From assembly GCA_036501085.1 (NCBI GenBank), contig DASYAZ010000127.1, positions 1 through 12,880 of the forward strand: 12,880 nt of DNA, read 5' to 3'. Position 1 is the stretch's first letter, and each line of letters starts with the position of its first letter. The position numbers and the translations under genes were made by a program. Source of the stretch: GCA-003244245 sp036501085. Its GTDB lineage: Bacteria > Actinomycetota > Actinomycetes > Mycobacteriales > Pseudonocardiaceae. Below, piece after piece: positions 5,971 through 12,618 of this stretch. The notes beneath the pieces were generated by a model, which made no database searches, was not told where the DNA came from, and saw only the letters and a program-made list of their open reading frames with translations.

Positions 5971-8835
5971 TCAGCTGCCGGAGCTCGGCTGTGTCCAGGG
6001 GGCCAACCAGCGGCGGGTGAGCCGGGTGTAGTGGTGGTCGGCGCCGTAGAGCCGGGTGAAGTCCTTGAGGACCGCGTCGGCCAGTTCGCTGGCCTGGTCG
6101 GTGTTGCCGAGCTCTCCGGTCCAGTGGGCCAGGTTGGCGCGGGCCAGCAGGGTGTAGCGGTGGTCGGGGCCGAGGATTCGCTCGTCGTCGGCGACCAAGG
6201 TCGCGGCCAGTTCCCGGGCGCCGGCGGGGTCGCCGGACTCGCCGGTCCAGCGCACCAGGTCAGCCCGGGCGACCAGGGTGTACCGGTCGTCGGCACCGAG
6301 CACCCGGTGGGCGTCCTCGACCGCCGCGGCGGCTGATCTCCGCGCGCTGACCAGGCCGCCGGCCATGCCGGTCCAGTGGGCCAGGTTCGTCCGGGCGACG
6401 AGGGTGTACCGGTCGTCGGAGCCCAGGATCAGTTGGGCGTCGTCCAGCGCTGCGGCGGCCAGCTCCCGGGCCCGGTGCACGTCCCCGGCTTCCCCGGTCC
6501 AGCGGGTGAGGTTGATCCGGGCGAGCAGGGTGTGCCGGTCGTCGGGGCCGAGCACCCGGGTCATGTTCTCCACGACCATCGCGGCCAGCTCCCGGGCCTG
6601 CAGGACATCCCCGGTTTTGCCGGTCCAGTAGGCGAGGCTGCTGCGGGCGATCGTGGTCGCGGGATGATCCGGGCCGAGGATCCGTTCGGAGTCGGTGACC
6701 AGCGCGGCACCCAGCGTGCGGGCTTGCGCGCTGTCACCGGTGAGCCCGGCCCATTCGATGAGGGTGTGGCGCAGGTTGAGTGTCAGCGGCAGGCCGGGTG
6801 GTAGGTGCTCGATCAGGGTGCGGATGTGGGTCTGCAGGGTCTGGAGGGTGTGCAGGTCGGGCAGGGTGGTGATGGCGACCCGGGGCCCGGCCCAGGGTGG
6901 GCAGGCCGCGTCGAGCAGGGTGGCAGCGGTGTCGATCCAGGCGTGGTGCGCCTCGGTGGCGGTCAGCTGGTCGGCGGTGACGGCTTGGACCAGGCGGTGC
7001 ACGGTGACCGATCCGCCGGGTCCGATCCGGGTGAGCAGGCCGTAGGAGATCAGCTCGGTGATGGCACGGTGCCGGTCCAGCGCGTCGGCCAGCAACGGCC
7101 GCAGCTGGCTGTTGACCGGCTCGGGAAGCGTGAGGTGATCGGTGTCGCTGGTGAGCAGCCGGTCCAGCGGGATGGTGTCCGGTGCGTACCAGGCCAGCAG
7201 GTTGAGCAGGGCCCGCGCCGGGGTGCTGAGCTGCTCGAAGGCCAGCTGCCAGGTGGTGGCCACGGTCGCGGGATAGCCGGGCGCATGCCCCTGCCGGTGT
7301 AGATCGGCGCGGCGGCTGCGGTAGAGGCTCAGGTACGCGGCCAGGTCCAGTCCGCTGTGGGCGACGTAGCAGGCGGCCTGGGCCAGGGCCAGCGGCAGGC
7401 CACCCAGCTCCCCGGCCAGGATCTTCGCGCTGTCCCGGTCGGTGTCCCCGCTCAGGGAGGTGACCAGGTGCGCGGCATGCGATGTGGTCAGCGGGTGGAG
7501 TGGCATGACCGTCTGCCGATCCGGCCAGGTCCCGGCGCGGCTGGTGACCAGTACGTCGCCGGTGCCTGCGGCGGGCAACAGGCCCCGCAGTGTCTCGGGG
7601 TCGGCGATGTTGTCCAGGATCAGCAGCCAGCTCCCGGCACGGTTGGCCAGCATGGCGTGCACTGCCTGCACCGGGTCGTGGGCGTATTCGGCGTACTGCG
7701 GGGCCAGGATGTCCAGCAACGCCCGGAACTCCCCGGGCACCGCACCGGGATCCTCGGCGCGCACCCACCACACCAGACCGTAATGATCCTGGTAGCGCTG
7801 AGCGTAGGCCCGGGCCACGCTGGTCTTGCCCACCCCTCCCAACCCGGTCAGCACCCGCCAGACCGGCCGATCCCCGCGGGCCGGGTCGGTGAACACGGCC
7901 CGCAAGGCGGCCAGCTCTCCTCGCCGGCCCACCACCTCGGACAGGCCCTGCACATGGGTGGACACCACCCGTTGGGTGTTCCCGGTGATCAGCCCGTCGA
8001 AGGGTGCTCGGGGCATGGCGAACGGCAGCTCGGGGTTGGATGTGGTCGCGACCGGTCCGGCAGGCGGGTGCCAGTCCAGCGACGGCGCGTGGGTGAGGAT
8101 GTCCTGCTCCAGCCGTTGCAGCGTCGAGCCCGGGTCGATGCCCAGCTCCCCGGCCAGCCGCTCCCGGGTCAGCCGCAACACCCCCAGTGCCTCGGCCTGC
8201 CGCCCGGCCCGGTACAGCGCCAGGGCCAGCAACTCGCAGCCGTGCTCGCGCAGTGGGTGCGCCCCGACATGCATCTCCAACTCGGCTACCACGTCGTGGT
8301 GCCCGCCCAGCTGCAGCTGCGCCGAGCAACGCGCCTCAACCACCGACAGCCGCGATTCCTCCAGCCGAGCCACCTCGGGCGCCGCCCACGCCGCATCAGC
8401 CACATCGGCATACGCCCCGCCCCGCCACAACCCCAACCCCGCGTCGAACTCGCGCACCGCCTGGCCGGGATCGGCCCGACCCAGCGCCGCCCGCCCGGCC
8501 GCAGCATGGGTGCCGAACTGGTGCACGTCGAAATCCACGCCCTGGCTGTCGAGCAGGTAACCCGGTGGGCGGGTGCACAGCACCCTCGCCGGTGCCCGGG
8601 ACGGCCGATCGGGCTCCAATACCCGCCGCAGGTTCGACACATAGGCCCGCACCGAGGTCATAGCCGCCGCAGGGGGATACCCCGCCCACAGATCGTCGAT
8701 CACCGTATCGAGGGCTACCGGCTGATCCGCCCGGGTCAGCAGCAACCCGAACAACGCGCGCTGCCGCGGCGGCCCCAGATCAGCTCGTCGGCCCGCGACC
8801 ATCGCCTCTACCGGGCCCAACGCCCTCCACTGCAT
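5971..8835 (-). CDS. AfsR/SARP-class transcriptional regulator (winged helix-BTAD-NB-ARC-repeats)
   Basis: Large regulator of the AfsR type, expected to bind DNA and activate secondary-metabolism or stress genes. I place the start at 8835, giving 954 residues beginning MQWRALGPVEA, the usual family N-terminus, with GGTGAG just upstream; the frame also opens at 8886. Domains in order: an OmpR-like winged helix (about 1-95, with PPRQRALFGLLL and VRAYVSNLRRVL), a BTAD domain (about 100-245), an NB-ARC ATPase with Walker A GLGGVGKTS, Walker B LLILDN, GLPLAL, and VHRLVQAV at the MHD position, then a winged region and six 42-residue C-terminal repeats. All ATPase motifs look intact. It lies between the second monooxygenase and the sigma gene on the same strand, so it probably regulates one or both flanking oxidative gene sets; that is inference. 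Confidence 0.94.
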   Translation of the reverse strand: MQWRALGPVEAMVAGRRADLGPPRQRALFGLLLTRADQPVALDTVIDDLWAGYPPAAAMTSVRAYVSNLRRVLEPDRPSRAPARVLCTRPPGYLLDSQGVDFDVHQFGTHAAAGRAALGRADPGQAVREFDAGLGLWRGGAYADVADAAWAAPEVARLEESRLSVVEARCSAQLQLGGHHDVVAELEMHVGAHPLREHGCELLALALYRAGRQAEALGVLRLTRERLAGELGIDPGSTLQRLEQDILTHAPSLDWHPPAGPVATTSNPELPFAMPRAPFDGLITGNTQRVVSTHVQGLSEVVGRRGELAALRAVFTDPARGDRPVWRVLTGLGGVGKTSVARAYAQRYQDHYGLVWWVRAEDPGAVPGEFRALLDILAPQYAEYAHDPVQAVHAMLANRAGSWLLILDNIADPETLRGLLPAAGTGDVLVTSRAGTWPDRQTVMPLHPLTTSHAAHLVTSLSGDTDRDSAKILAGELGGLPLALAQAACYVAHSGLDLAAYLSLYRSRRADLHRQGHAPGYPATVATTWQLAFEQLSTPARALLNLLAWYAPDTIPLDRLLTSDTDHLTLPEPVNSQLRPLLADALDRHRAITELISYGLLTRIGPGGSVTVHRLVQAVTADQLTATEAHHAWIDTAATLLDAACPPWAGPRVAITTLPDLHTLQTLQTHIRTLIEHLPPGLPLTLNLRHTLIEWAGLTGDSAQARTLGAALVTDSERILGPDHPATTIARSSLAYWTGKTGDVLQARELAAMVVENMTRVLGPDDRHTLLARINLTRWTGEAGDVHRARELAAAALDDAQLILGSDDRYTLVARTNLAHWTGMAGGLVSARRSAAAAVEDAHRVLGADDRYTLVARADLVRWTGESGDPAGARELAATLVADDERILGPDHRYTLLARANLAHWTGELGNTDQASELADAVLKDFTRLYGADHHYTRLTRRWLAPWTQPSSGS
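6007..6762 (-). repeat. Six tandem 126-base units encoding 42-residue TPR-like repeats
   Basis: Six back-to-back units of exactly 42 codons end 11 residues before the stop. The core is L-A-x-W-T-G-x-x-G-D, then ARELAA, then a V-L-G-x-D-D-R-Y-T-L-x-A-R block. The first unit is the most diverged (EWAGLTGD) and units 2, 3 and 5 are the closest to each other. The pattern belongs to the TPR-like helical repeats common in actinobacterial STAND regulators and probably forms the ligand- or partner-sensing surface. DNA identity between units is high enough for slippage or recombination. Confidence 0.9.
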
Positions 8836-8874
8836 GGGCCGCTCACCCGGGGACGGCGCGTGCGGCACCGATCC

Positions 8875-8903
8875 ACCAGACCTCATGAGGGTTCACGTGT
8901 CAA
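8875..8903 (-). promoter_or_regulatory. Possible promoter of the SARP-class gene
   Basis: On the minus strand a perfect TTGACA lies at 8898-8903. At 17 bases the -10 position (8875-8880) reads TCTGGT, a poor match. If used, transcription would start downstream of the ATG at 8886 and favour the start at 8835. Confidence 0.3.
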
Positions 8904-8949
8904 TGGCGGATTCAACTACCGTGCGTGAGTCGATCGGAAGTCACCGGTG

Positions 8950-10200
8950 TCAGAGAGTGACAGGGGTCTCACGCCGGGCGAACGCGGGGGCGTGCTCGGG
9001 GAGTAACCCGATCCCCACCGCTGTTGCCGGGATGGCCTGCAGCCAGGGGAGGCGCTGCAGCAGCCGGATCGGCAGGGCCGGCCTGCTGGATCCGGCCCGG
9101 GCCAGGGTGAGGTCACCGGTCAGTACTGGGCCCAGCAGTTGGGCATGGATAGCACGCTGCGCAGCTTGGGTCACCGCGGCCGGTGCCCACCGGCGCAGCT
9201 GAACTCGATCCAGATCACGGCGGGTGAGAGTGCCGCTACGCAGCGGCGCAGCGAGCAGGCGAGCTGCGGCCACCGCGTCCTGGATGGCGAGGTTGATACC
9301 GACACCGCCTACTGGTGACATCGCATGCGCGGCGTCGCCCAAGCACAGCAAACCCGGGATCGACCAGCGGCGTAGCCGGTCCAGCCGGACGTCGAGCAGC
9401 GCGACGTCGTTCCAGTCTTCTACCGCCTCCATCCGGTCACCCAGCCACGGGATCATGGCCGCCACCCGGCGCCGGAAGGTCTCGATTCCCGCTGCACGCA
9501 GCGCGGCGTCGCTGCCTTTGCGGATCAGATAGGCATTCTGGAAGTAGTTCCCGCGGTCGATGACGACCATGCCCTGGCCGGATCCGAAGCAGGCGACGCC
9601 GCCTGCGGGGTCTCCGTCGTGCCGGGGAAGCCGGAACCACCACACATCCAACGGCACCCCGAAGGAACGGACCGGCATCCTGGCTGCCGCTCGCAGCACC
9701 GAACGCCGCCCGTCGCAGGCCACCGTGAGATCGGCGCGCAGCTCGCCAGCGGTCCCGTCAAGGCAGCGGTAACGCACGCCGGTCACCGTGCCGCCTTCGG
9801 TGCGCAGCCCGGTTGCCTCGGTGTGCATCCGGAGGGTGAACTCCGGTTCGGCCCGCCCCGCGTCGGCGAGTAGATCGAGGAAGTCCCACTGCGGAACGAA
9901 GGCCAGGTGCTTGTGCGGACCCGGGATGCGGCGAAAGTCACCGATCGGCACCAGACCCTGGTCGAGCTGGATCTGCATCCGCTCCACCAGCCGGTGCGGG
10001 ATCTTGGCGAACGCTGGGCCCAAGCCGAGCTCGTCCAGCAGGGTCAGCGTGGAGGGGTGCACGGTGTCACCGCGGAAATCCCGCAGGAAGTCACCGTGCT
10101 TCTCCAGCACGGTGACTGCGATCCCAGCTCTGGCCAGGAGCAGTCCGAGCATCATGCCTGCCGGGCCGCCGCCGACCACGCAACAGGTCGTGTGTTTCAT
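8950..10200 (-). CDS. FAD-dependent aromatic-type monooxygenase
   Basis: A 416-residue group A flavoprotein monooxygenase, expected to hydroxylate or epoxidise an aromatic or polyene-like substrate using FAD and NAD(P)H. Seen: the dinucleotide-binding motif GGGPAG (10-15) with Glu33 ending beta-2, RGDTVHPSTL (43-52) typical of this subgroup, the DG motif CDGRRSVLR (162-170), and the GD motif LGDAAHAMSPVGGVG (287-301) followed by NLAIQDA. Length and motif spacing fit an intact enzyme. It is only distantly like the monooxygenase at 2032, so the two are not a recent duplication. AAAGGGG, 6 bases before the ATG, is a strong ribosome site. The promoter carries an inverted repeat over the -10 region, which suggests control by a dimeric repressor. 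A 114-base gap separates it from the downstream SARP-class gene. Confidence 0.9.
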   Translation of the reverse strand: MKHTTCCVVGGGPAGMMLGLLLARAGIAVTVLEKHGDFLRDFRGDTVHPSTLTLLDELGLGPAFAKIPHRLVERMQIQLDQGLVPIGDFRRIPGPHKHLAFVPQWDFLDLLADAGRAEPEFTLRMHTEATGLRTEGGTVTGVRYRCLDGTAGELRADLTVACDGRRSVLRAAARMPVRSFGVPLDVWWFRLPRHDGDPAGGVACFGSGQGMVVIDRGNYFQNAYLIRKGSDAALRAAGIETFRRRVAAMIPWLGDRMEAVEDWNDVALLDVRLDRLRRWSIPGLLCLGDAAHAMSPVGGVGINLAIQDAVAAARLLAAPLRSGTLTRRDLDRVQLRRWAPAAVTQAAQRAIHAQLLGPVLTGDLTLARAGSSRPALPIRLLQRLPWLQAIPATAVGIGLLPEHAPAFARRETPVTL

Positions 10201-10211
10201 CGGGCACCCCT

Positions 10212-10227
10212 TTCAACGTATGTTGAA
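10212..10227. promoter_or_regulatory. Inverted-repeat operator candidate upstream of the monooxygenase
   Basis: TTCAACGTATGTTGAA is an inverted repeat with 6-base perfect arms (TTCAAC and GTTGAA) and only one mismatched pair in 16 bases. It sits directly upstream of the ribosome binding site and overlaps the proposed -10. This size and position fit a TetR- or MarR-family operator. No such regulator gene is in the window. Confidence 0.6.
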
Positions 10228-10252
10228 TATCTCAGATGGTGCCTCCGATCAA
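10224..10252 (-). promoter_or_regulatory. Probable promoter of the FAD monooxygenase at 8950-10200
   Basis: On the minus strand TTGATC (10247-10252) and TATTCA (10224-10229) are separated by 17 bases. The -10 overlaps one arm of the inverted repeat, so a bound repressor would block it. Confidence 0.45.
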
Positions 10253-10605
10253 GCGGGCGGTCAAGCCGGCGATCGCCCACCCTTCGCCGCCGCATGCGCG
10301 CCCGAGGTGCCGAGCGGACTGCGATCGCCATCGTCCTCCCAGCCATCGGCTACTGACGGTCACTCATACCCGACGGGTTGATTTCCCCGTAATCGCGGGT
10401 CTTTGGACGCCGAAACTCATCATCTGAAAGACGTACTGGGTTATTTAGCCGAACTATTCGCGGTGGTCTCGGGGTTCGGAGCGATGCCACGACGGCCATG
10501 ATGTACAGAAAGTGACGATCAAGGCCTCCGGAACCGCGGAATCGTTACCGGTTTTCACCGGGTCAGCAGAGTCGGTGCGACCTGGAGACGATCTACGGTG
10601 CTTCG
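10253..10605. other. Intergenic region without a supportable gene
   Basis: Between the divergent monooxygenase and HAD genes there are about 400 bases without a convincing coding frame. The short frames present here lack family-like sequence and ribosome sites. The stretch 10370-10470 is more AT-rich than the surroundings. A small hairpin (CCCG 10386-10389, CGGG 10396-10399) is followed by TCTTT, but no gene reads into it. TACGGT at 10594-10599 is a candidate -10 for the HAD gene. Confidence 0.6.
10594..10599 (+). promoter_or_regulatory. Candidate -10 box for a leaderless HAD transcript
   Basis: TACGGT fits TAnnnT and ends 6 bases before the GTG start at 10606. That is the spacing seen for leaderless actinobacterial messages. 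No ribosome site is present at normal distance and no clear -35 is visible. Confidence 0.4.
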
Positions 10606-11334
10606 GTGACTCTTGCGCCAGAACTGAGTTCCACATCCCTGGTTCCGCGCGAGGTCGCCGCGGTCTGCTTTGACGTGGACGCGACGTTGGTTGATTACGA
10701 GGGATCGACCCGGGCCGGCCTGCGAGAGTTGCTCGGCACCGATGATGCCTGGGCGGAATGGTGCGCGCTCACCGACCAGTTCTACGCGCGATACCTGGCC
10801 GGGCAGGTCGACTTCGTGACGATGTCCCGGCAACGCACCGGGGAGTTCTTCGCTCGCCGGGGTGAGATCCTCGGCGACAGGGAGGTGCTCCGACGCGAGG
10901 AGCGGCGCGCGGCGGCCGTGCGGAGGGCATGGCGGCTCTTCGACGATGCCCTCCCGTGCCTGCGAGCACTGCGGGCCCTTGGCCTGCGGTTAGCCGCGAT
11001 CACCAATGCGGCCGGGAGCCACCAGCGCGCGAAACTCGGGGCGCTGGGGCTGGAATCCGCCTTCGATGCGGTGCTGATCTCAGGAGAGCTGGGTGTGGCC
11101 AAGCCGCACCGCGCGATCTTCCGGCGGGCGTGTCGTGCACTCGGGGTGCTTCCTGCCGAGACCGTGCATGTCGGAGATCGGCTCGATGTCGATGCCGAAG
11201 GCGCGCGCGATGCCGGGCTGCACGGGGTCTGGCTGGACCGCTCCGGTTGCGGCACGCTTCCCCTGGACGCCGGTATCTCGGTGATCGGGCGGTTGGCCGA
11301 TCTTCCCGCACTGATCACGTCGCACGCTGGGTGA
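10606..11334 (+). CDS. HAD-superfamily hydrolase (subfamily IA phosphatase)
   Basis: A 242-residue cytoplasmic haloacid-dehalogenase-type hydrolase, most likely a phosphatase on a small phosphometabolite; the substrate cannot be read from sequence. The four HAD motifs are present: motif I DVDATLVD with the nucleophile Asp23 and general acid Asp25 (Ala in place of the common Gly at 26), motif II ITNA (Thr133), motif III Lys166 in GVAKPHRAIF, and motif IV VGDRLDVDAEGA with acidic residues at 191 and 195. The helical cap lies between about 35 and 110. GTG at 10606 is the only start in frame just ahead of motif I. It has no close ribosome site, and a TAnnnT box ends 6 bases upstream, so the message may be leaderless. 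It is followed by two tRNA genes on the same strand after 100 bases. Confidence 0.9.
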   Translation: MTLAPELSSTSLVPREVAAVCFDVDATLVDYEGSTRAGLRELLGTDDAWAEWCALTDQFYARYLAGQVDFVTMSRQRTGEFFARRGEILGDREVLRREERRAAAVRRAWRLFDDALPCLRALRALGLRLAAITNAAGSHQRAKLGALGLESAFDAVLISGELGVAKPHRAIFRRACRALGVLPAETVHVGDRLDVDAEGARDAGLHGVWLDRSGCGTLPLDAGISVIGRLADLPALITSHAG

Positions 11335-11338
11335 ACCG

Positions 11339-11353
11339 CCACCGGCCGGGTGG
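11339..11353 (+). terminator. Weak hairpin after the HAD gene
   Basis: CCACC and GGTGG form a 5-base stem around a 5-base loop, 4 bases after the stop codon. There is no T run, so termination is doubtful. Confidence 0.25.
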
Positions 11354-11434
11354 AGGCCGGCACGGGTGGTCGACTACCATTCCTGCCCGGTGCTGGTTCG
11401 GGTTCGAGTGCGGTCCCCGGAGCCGGACACTTGG

Positions 11435-11506
11435 TGGGGTATGGTGTAATCGGCAGCACGACTGATTCTGGTTCAGTTAGTCTAGGTTCGAGTCCTGGTA
11501 CCCCAG
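11435..11506 (+). tRNA. tRNA-Gln (anticodon CTG)
   Basis: A full cloverleaf of 72 bases: the acceptor stem TGGGGTA pairs with TACCCCA (11499-11505) with discriminator G, the anticodon stem ACTGA/TCAGT encloses TTCTGGT with anticodon CTG at 11468-11470, and the T loop is GTTCGAGTC. It reads CAG codons. No CCA end is encoded. It is followed by tRNA-Glu after 24 bases, so the two are probably processed from one transcript. Confidence 0.96.
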
Positions 11507-11530
11507 CGGTGAGCATTCTGGTGTTTGCGC

Positions 11531-11603
11531 GGCCCCGTCGTCTAGCGGCCTAGGACGCCGCCCTCTCAAGGCGGTAGCGCGGGTTCAAATCCCGTCGGGG
11601 CTA
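11531..11603 (+). tRNA. tRNA-Glu (anticodon CTC)
   Basis: A full cloverleaf of 73 bases: the acceptor stem GGCCCCG pairs with CGGGGCT (G-U at the first pair), the discriminator is A, and the anticodon stem CCGCC/GGCGG encloses CTCTCAA with anticodon CTC at 11565-11567. The T arm is GCGGGTTCAAATCCCGT. It reads GAG codons. No CCA end is encoded. The terminator hairpin starts 18 bases after its end, so it closes this tRNA transcript. Confidence 0.97.
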
Positions 11604-11621
11604 CTCCGGTGATATCAGCTC

Positions 11622-11663
11622 AGATCGCCCCCTGAACTGGCAATTTGGTTCAGGGGGCGATCT
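11622..11663 (+). terminator. Strong perfect-stem terminator of the tRNA transcript
   Basis: AGATCGCCCCCTGAAC (11622-11637) and its exact complement GTTCAGGGGGCGATCT (11648-11663) form a 16-base stem with a 10-base loop, followed by TTTCG on the plus strand. It lies right after tRNA-Glu. Confidence 0.88.
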
Positions 11664-11892
11664 TTCGCTGTCCGGTTGCCCGACGCTAGCCGAGCGTCTC
11701 CGAGTGTCTGTGCCGAATACGTGCCTAAGTTTCAGAGTTCGAGGTGACCAGCCGCGTAGCGTGCCGTGCGGGGTGTCCCGAACACGCGGGTTGCAGGCGC
11801 GTTGAGCGATGAGCGTGACCCGGCGTGTTCTCGGCATCGGACCATGGCACGCCGTGTGCTGGTCCTGGTGTGGGCTGTGTAGTTGTGTGTGG
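11664..11892. other. Intergenic stretch after the terminator
   Basis: No supportable gene is visible here. A second small perfect hairpin, GACGCT (11682-11687) with AGCGTC (11693-11698), has no T run. No second copy of the tRNA 3' end is present. From about 11865 the DNA turns G/T-rich on this strand, which marks the 3' end of the opposing Nudix gene. Confidence 0.5.
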
Positions 11893-12360
11893 TTAGTCGA
11901 AGTGTGGTTGGTGGGGTTTGTCCAGGGCGTGGGTGAGGCGTTGGTGCATGGCTGGGTGCACGGCGAGGTGTGTTGTCTGGTGGGGGTGGAACCATGCGGC
12001 TGCGCTGGTCTCTTTTCCATCGGGGTGGGCGTCGCGGGCTGGGCTGGTGGCGTGGAAGCACACAGCGAGTTGTTGGTAGGTGTTTTTCTCGTGGGGGTAG
12101 GTCAGTATGTGTGCGGGGTCGCTGAAGATCCCGGCGAGGCTGGTGATCTCGATGGTGACGCCGGTTTCCTCGGCGACTTCGCGTACTGCGGCTTTTGAGG
12201 CGGTCTCGCCGACTTCGATTCGTCCTCCGGGTAGTTCCCAGTAACCGTCGTCGGTGCGACGCACGAGCAAGATCTGGTTCACGTGGTTGTGTACGATCGC
12301 GAATGCGACGGGTAGCAGGCCTTGGGCTGGGGGGGCGGTCGCATCGTGATAGTACTCCAT
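11893..12360 (-). CDS. Nudix-family hydrolase (MutT-like)
   Basis: A 155-residue Nudix hydrolase, which would cleave a nucleoside diphosphate linked to another group; the substrate is unknown. The Nudix box is perfect: G46-x5-E52-x7-REVAEETGV (60-68). It is preceded by WELPGG, as in ADP-ribose or nucleotide-type Nudix enzymes. I chose the start at 12360 because AAGGA lies 8 bases before it; the frame opens as far as 12465, and an ATG at 12369 is a second option. The protein is unusually rich in histidine, and its codons use more A endings (CTA, GGA, GCA, CAA, AAA) than the genes to the left. That fits acquired DNA. Nudix proteins also occur in actinomycete integrative elements, for example the pSAM2 immunity factor Pif, so a mobile-element role is possible. 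Confidence 0.88.
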   Translation of the reverse strand: MEYYHDATAPPAQGLLPVAFAIVHNHVNQILLVRRTDDGYWELPGGRIEVGETASKAAVREVAEETGVTIEITSLAGIFSDPAHILTYPHEKNTYQQLAVCFHATSPARDAHPDGKETSAAAWFHPHQTTHLAVHPAMHQRLTHALDKPHQPHFD

Positions 12361-12618
12361 TCGTGCCATCCTTGATGGTTGAGGTCCTAGAGGCTGCACG
12401 GCAATAGACGGATGACAAAGCGCTGATAAACGCTGAGTGAACTTCTGTGGTGGAGGTTTGGTCATCGGGGTCGGTGAGGTATCTGTCCACAGCAGCGGTC
12501 CACATGTGTTGACGAACTACGACACCTCGTCCTAACCCACCCGTGGCCATTCGTTTTCCTGCGTACTTCCTGCCCGTCATAGTCGTTAGGTATATGCATC
12601 AGCGGGGGAGCCGACGAG
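12361..12618. promoter_or_regulatory. Divergent intergenic region between the Nudix gene and the right-end gene
   Basis: About 258 bases that should hold both promoters. CGCTGA occurs at 12421-12426 and 12431-12436, one helical turn apart. A TATAT-containing stretch at 12587-12595 may include the -10 of the right-end gene. GGGGGAG (12604-12610) is its ribosome site. Frames crossing this gap show no family-like protein. Confidence 0.4.

Noticed and set aside
6734..8329. 531-codon minus-strand frame within the regulator gene
   Set aside because: It is a shadow of the AfsR-type gene in another phase; the translation is Arg/Ala/Pro-rich with no domain pattern.
7357..8928. 523-codon plus-strand frame antisense to the regulator
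   Set aside because: The product is Gln/Gly/Pro-rich and lacks any family pattern; it mirrors the codon bias of the true gene.
10236..10427. Small plus-strand frame in the monooxygenase-HAD gap as a regulator gene
   Set aside because: It has no ribosome site and no helix-turn-helix pattern; the translation is Pro/Arg/His-rich.
11565..11603. Duplicate tRNA-Glu 3' end as a proof of integration
   Set aside because: I found no second copy within the window, so an attachment site cannot be called.
11732..12580. 282-codon minus-strand frame across the Nudix gene
   Set aside because: It overlaps a perfect Nudix box in another phase, and the sequence is Arg/Thr/Pro-rich low complexity.
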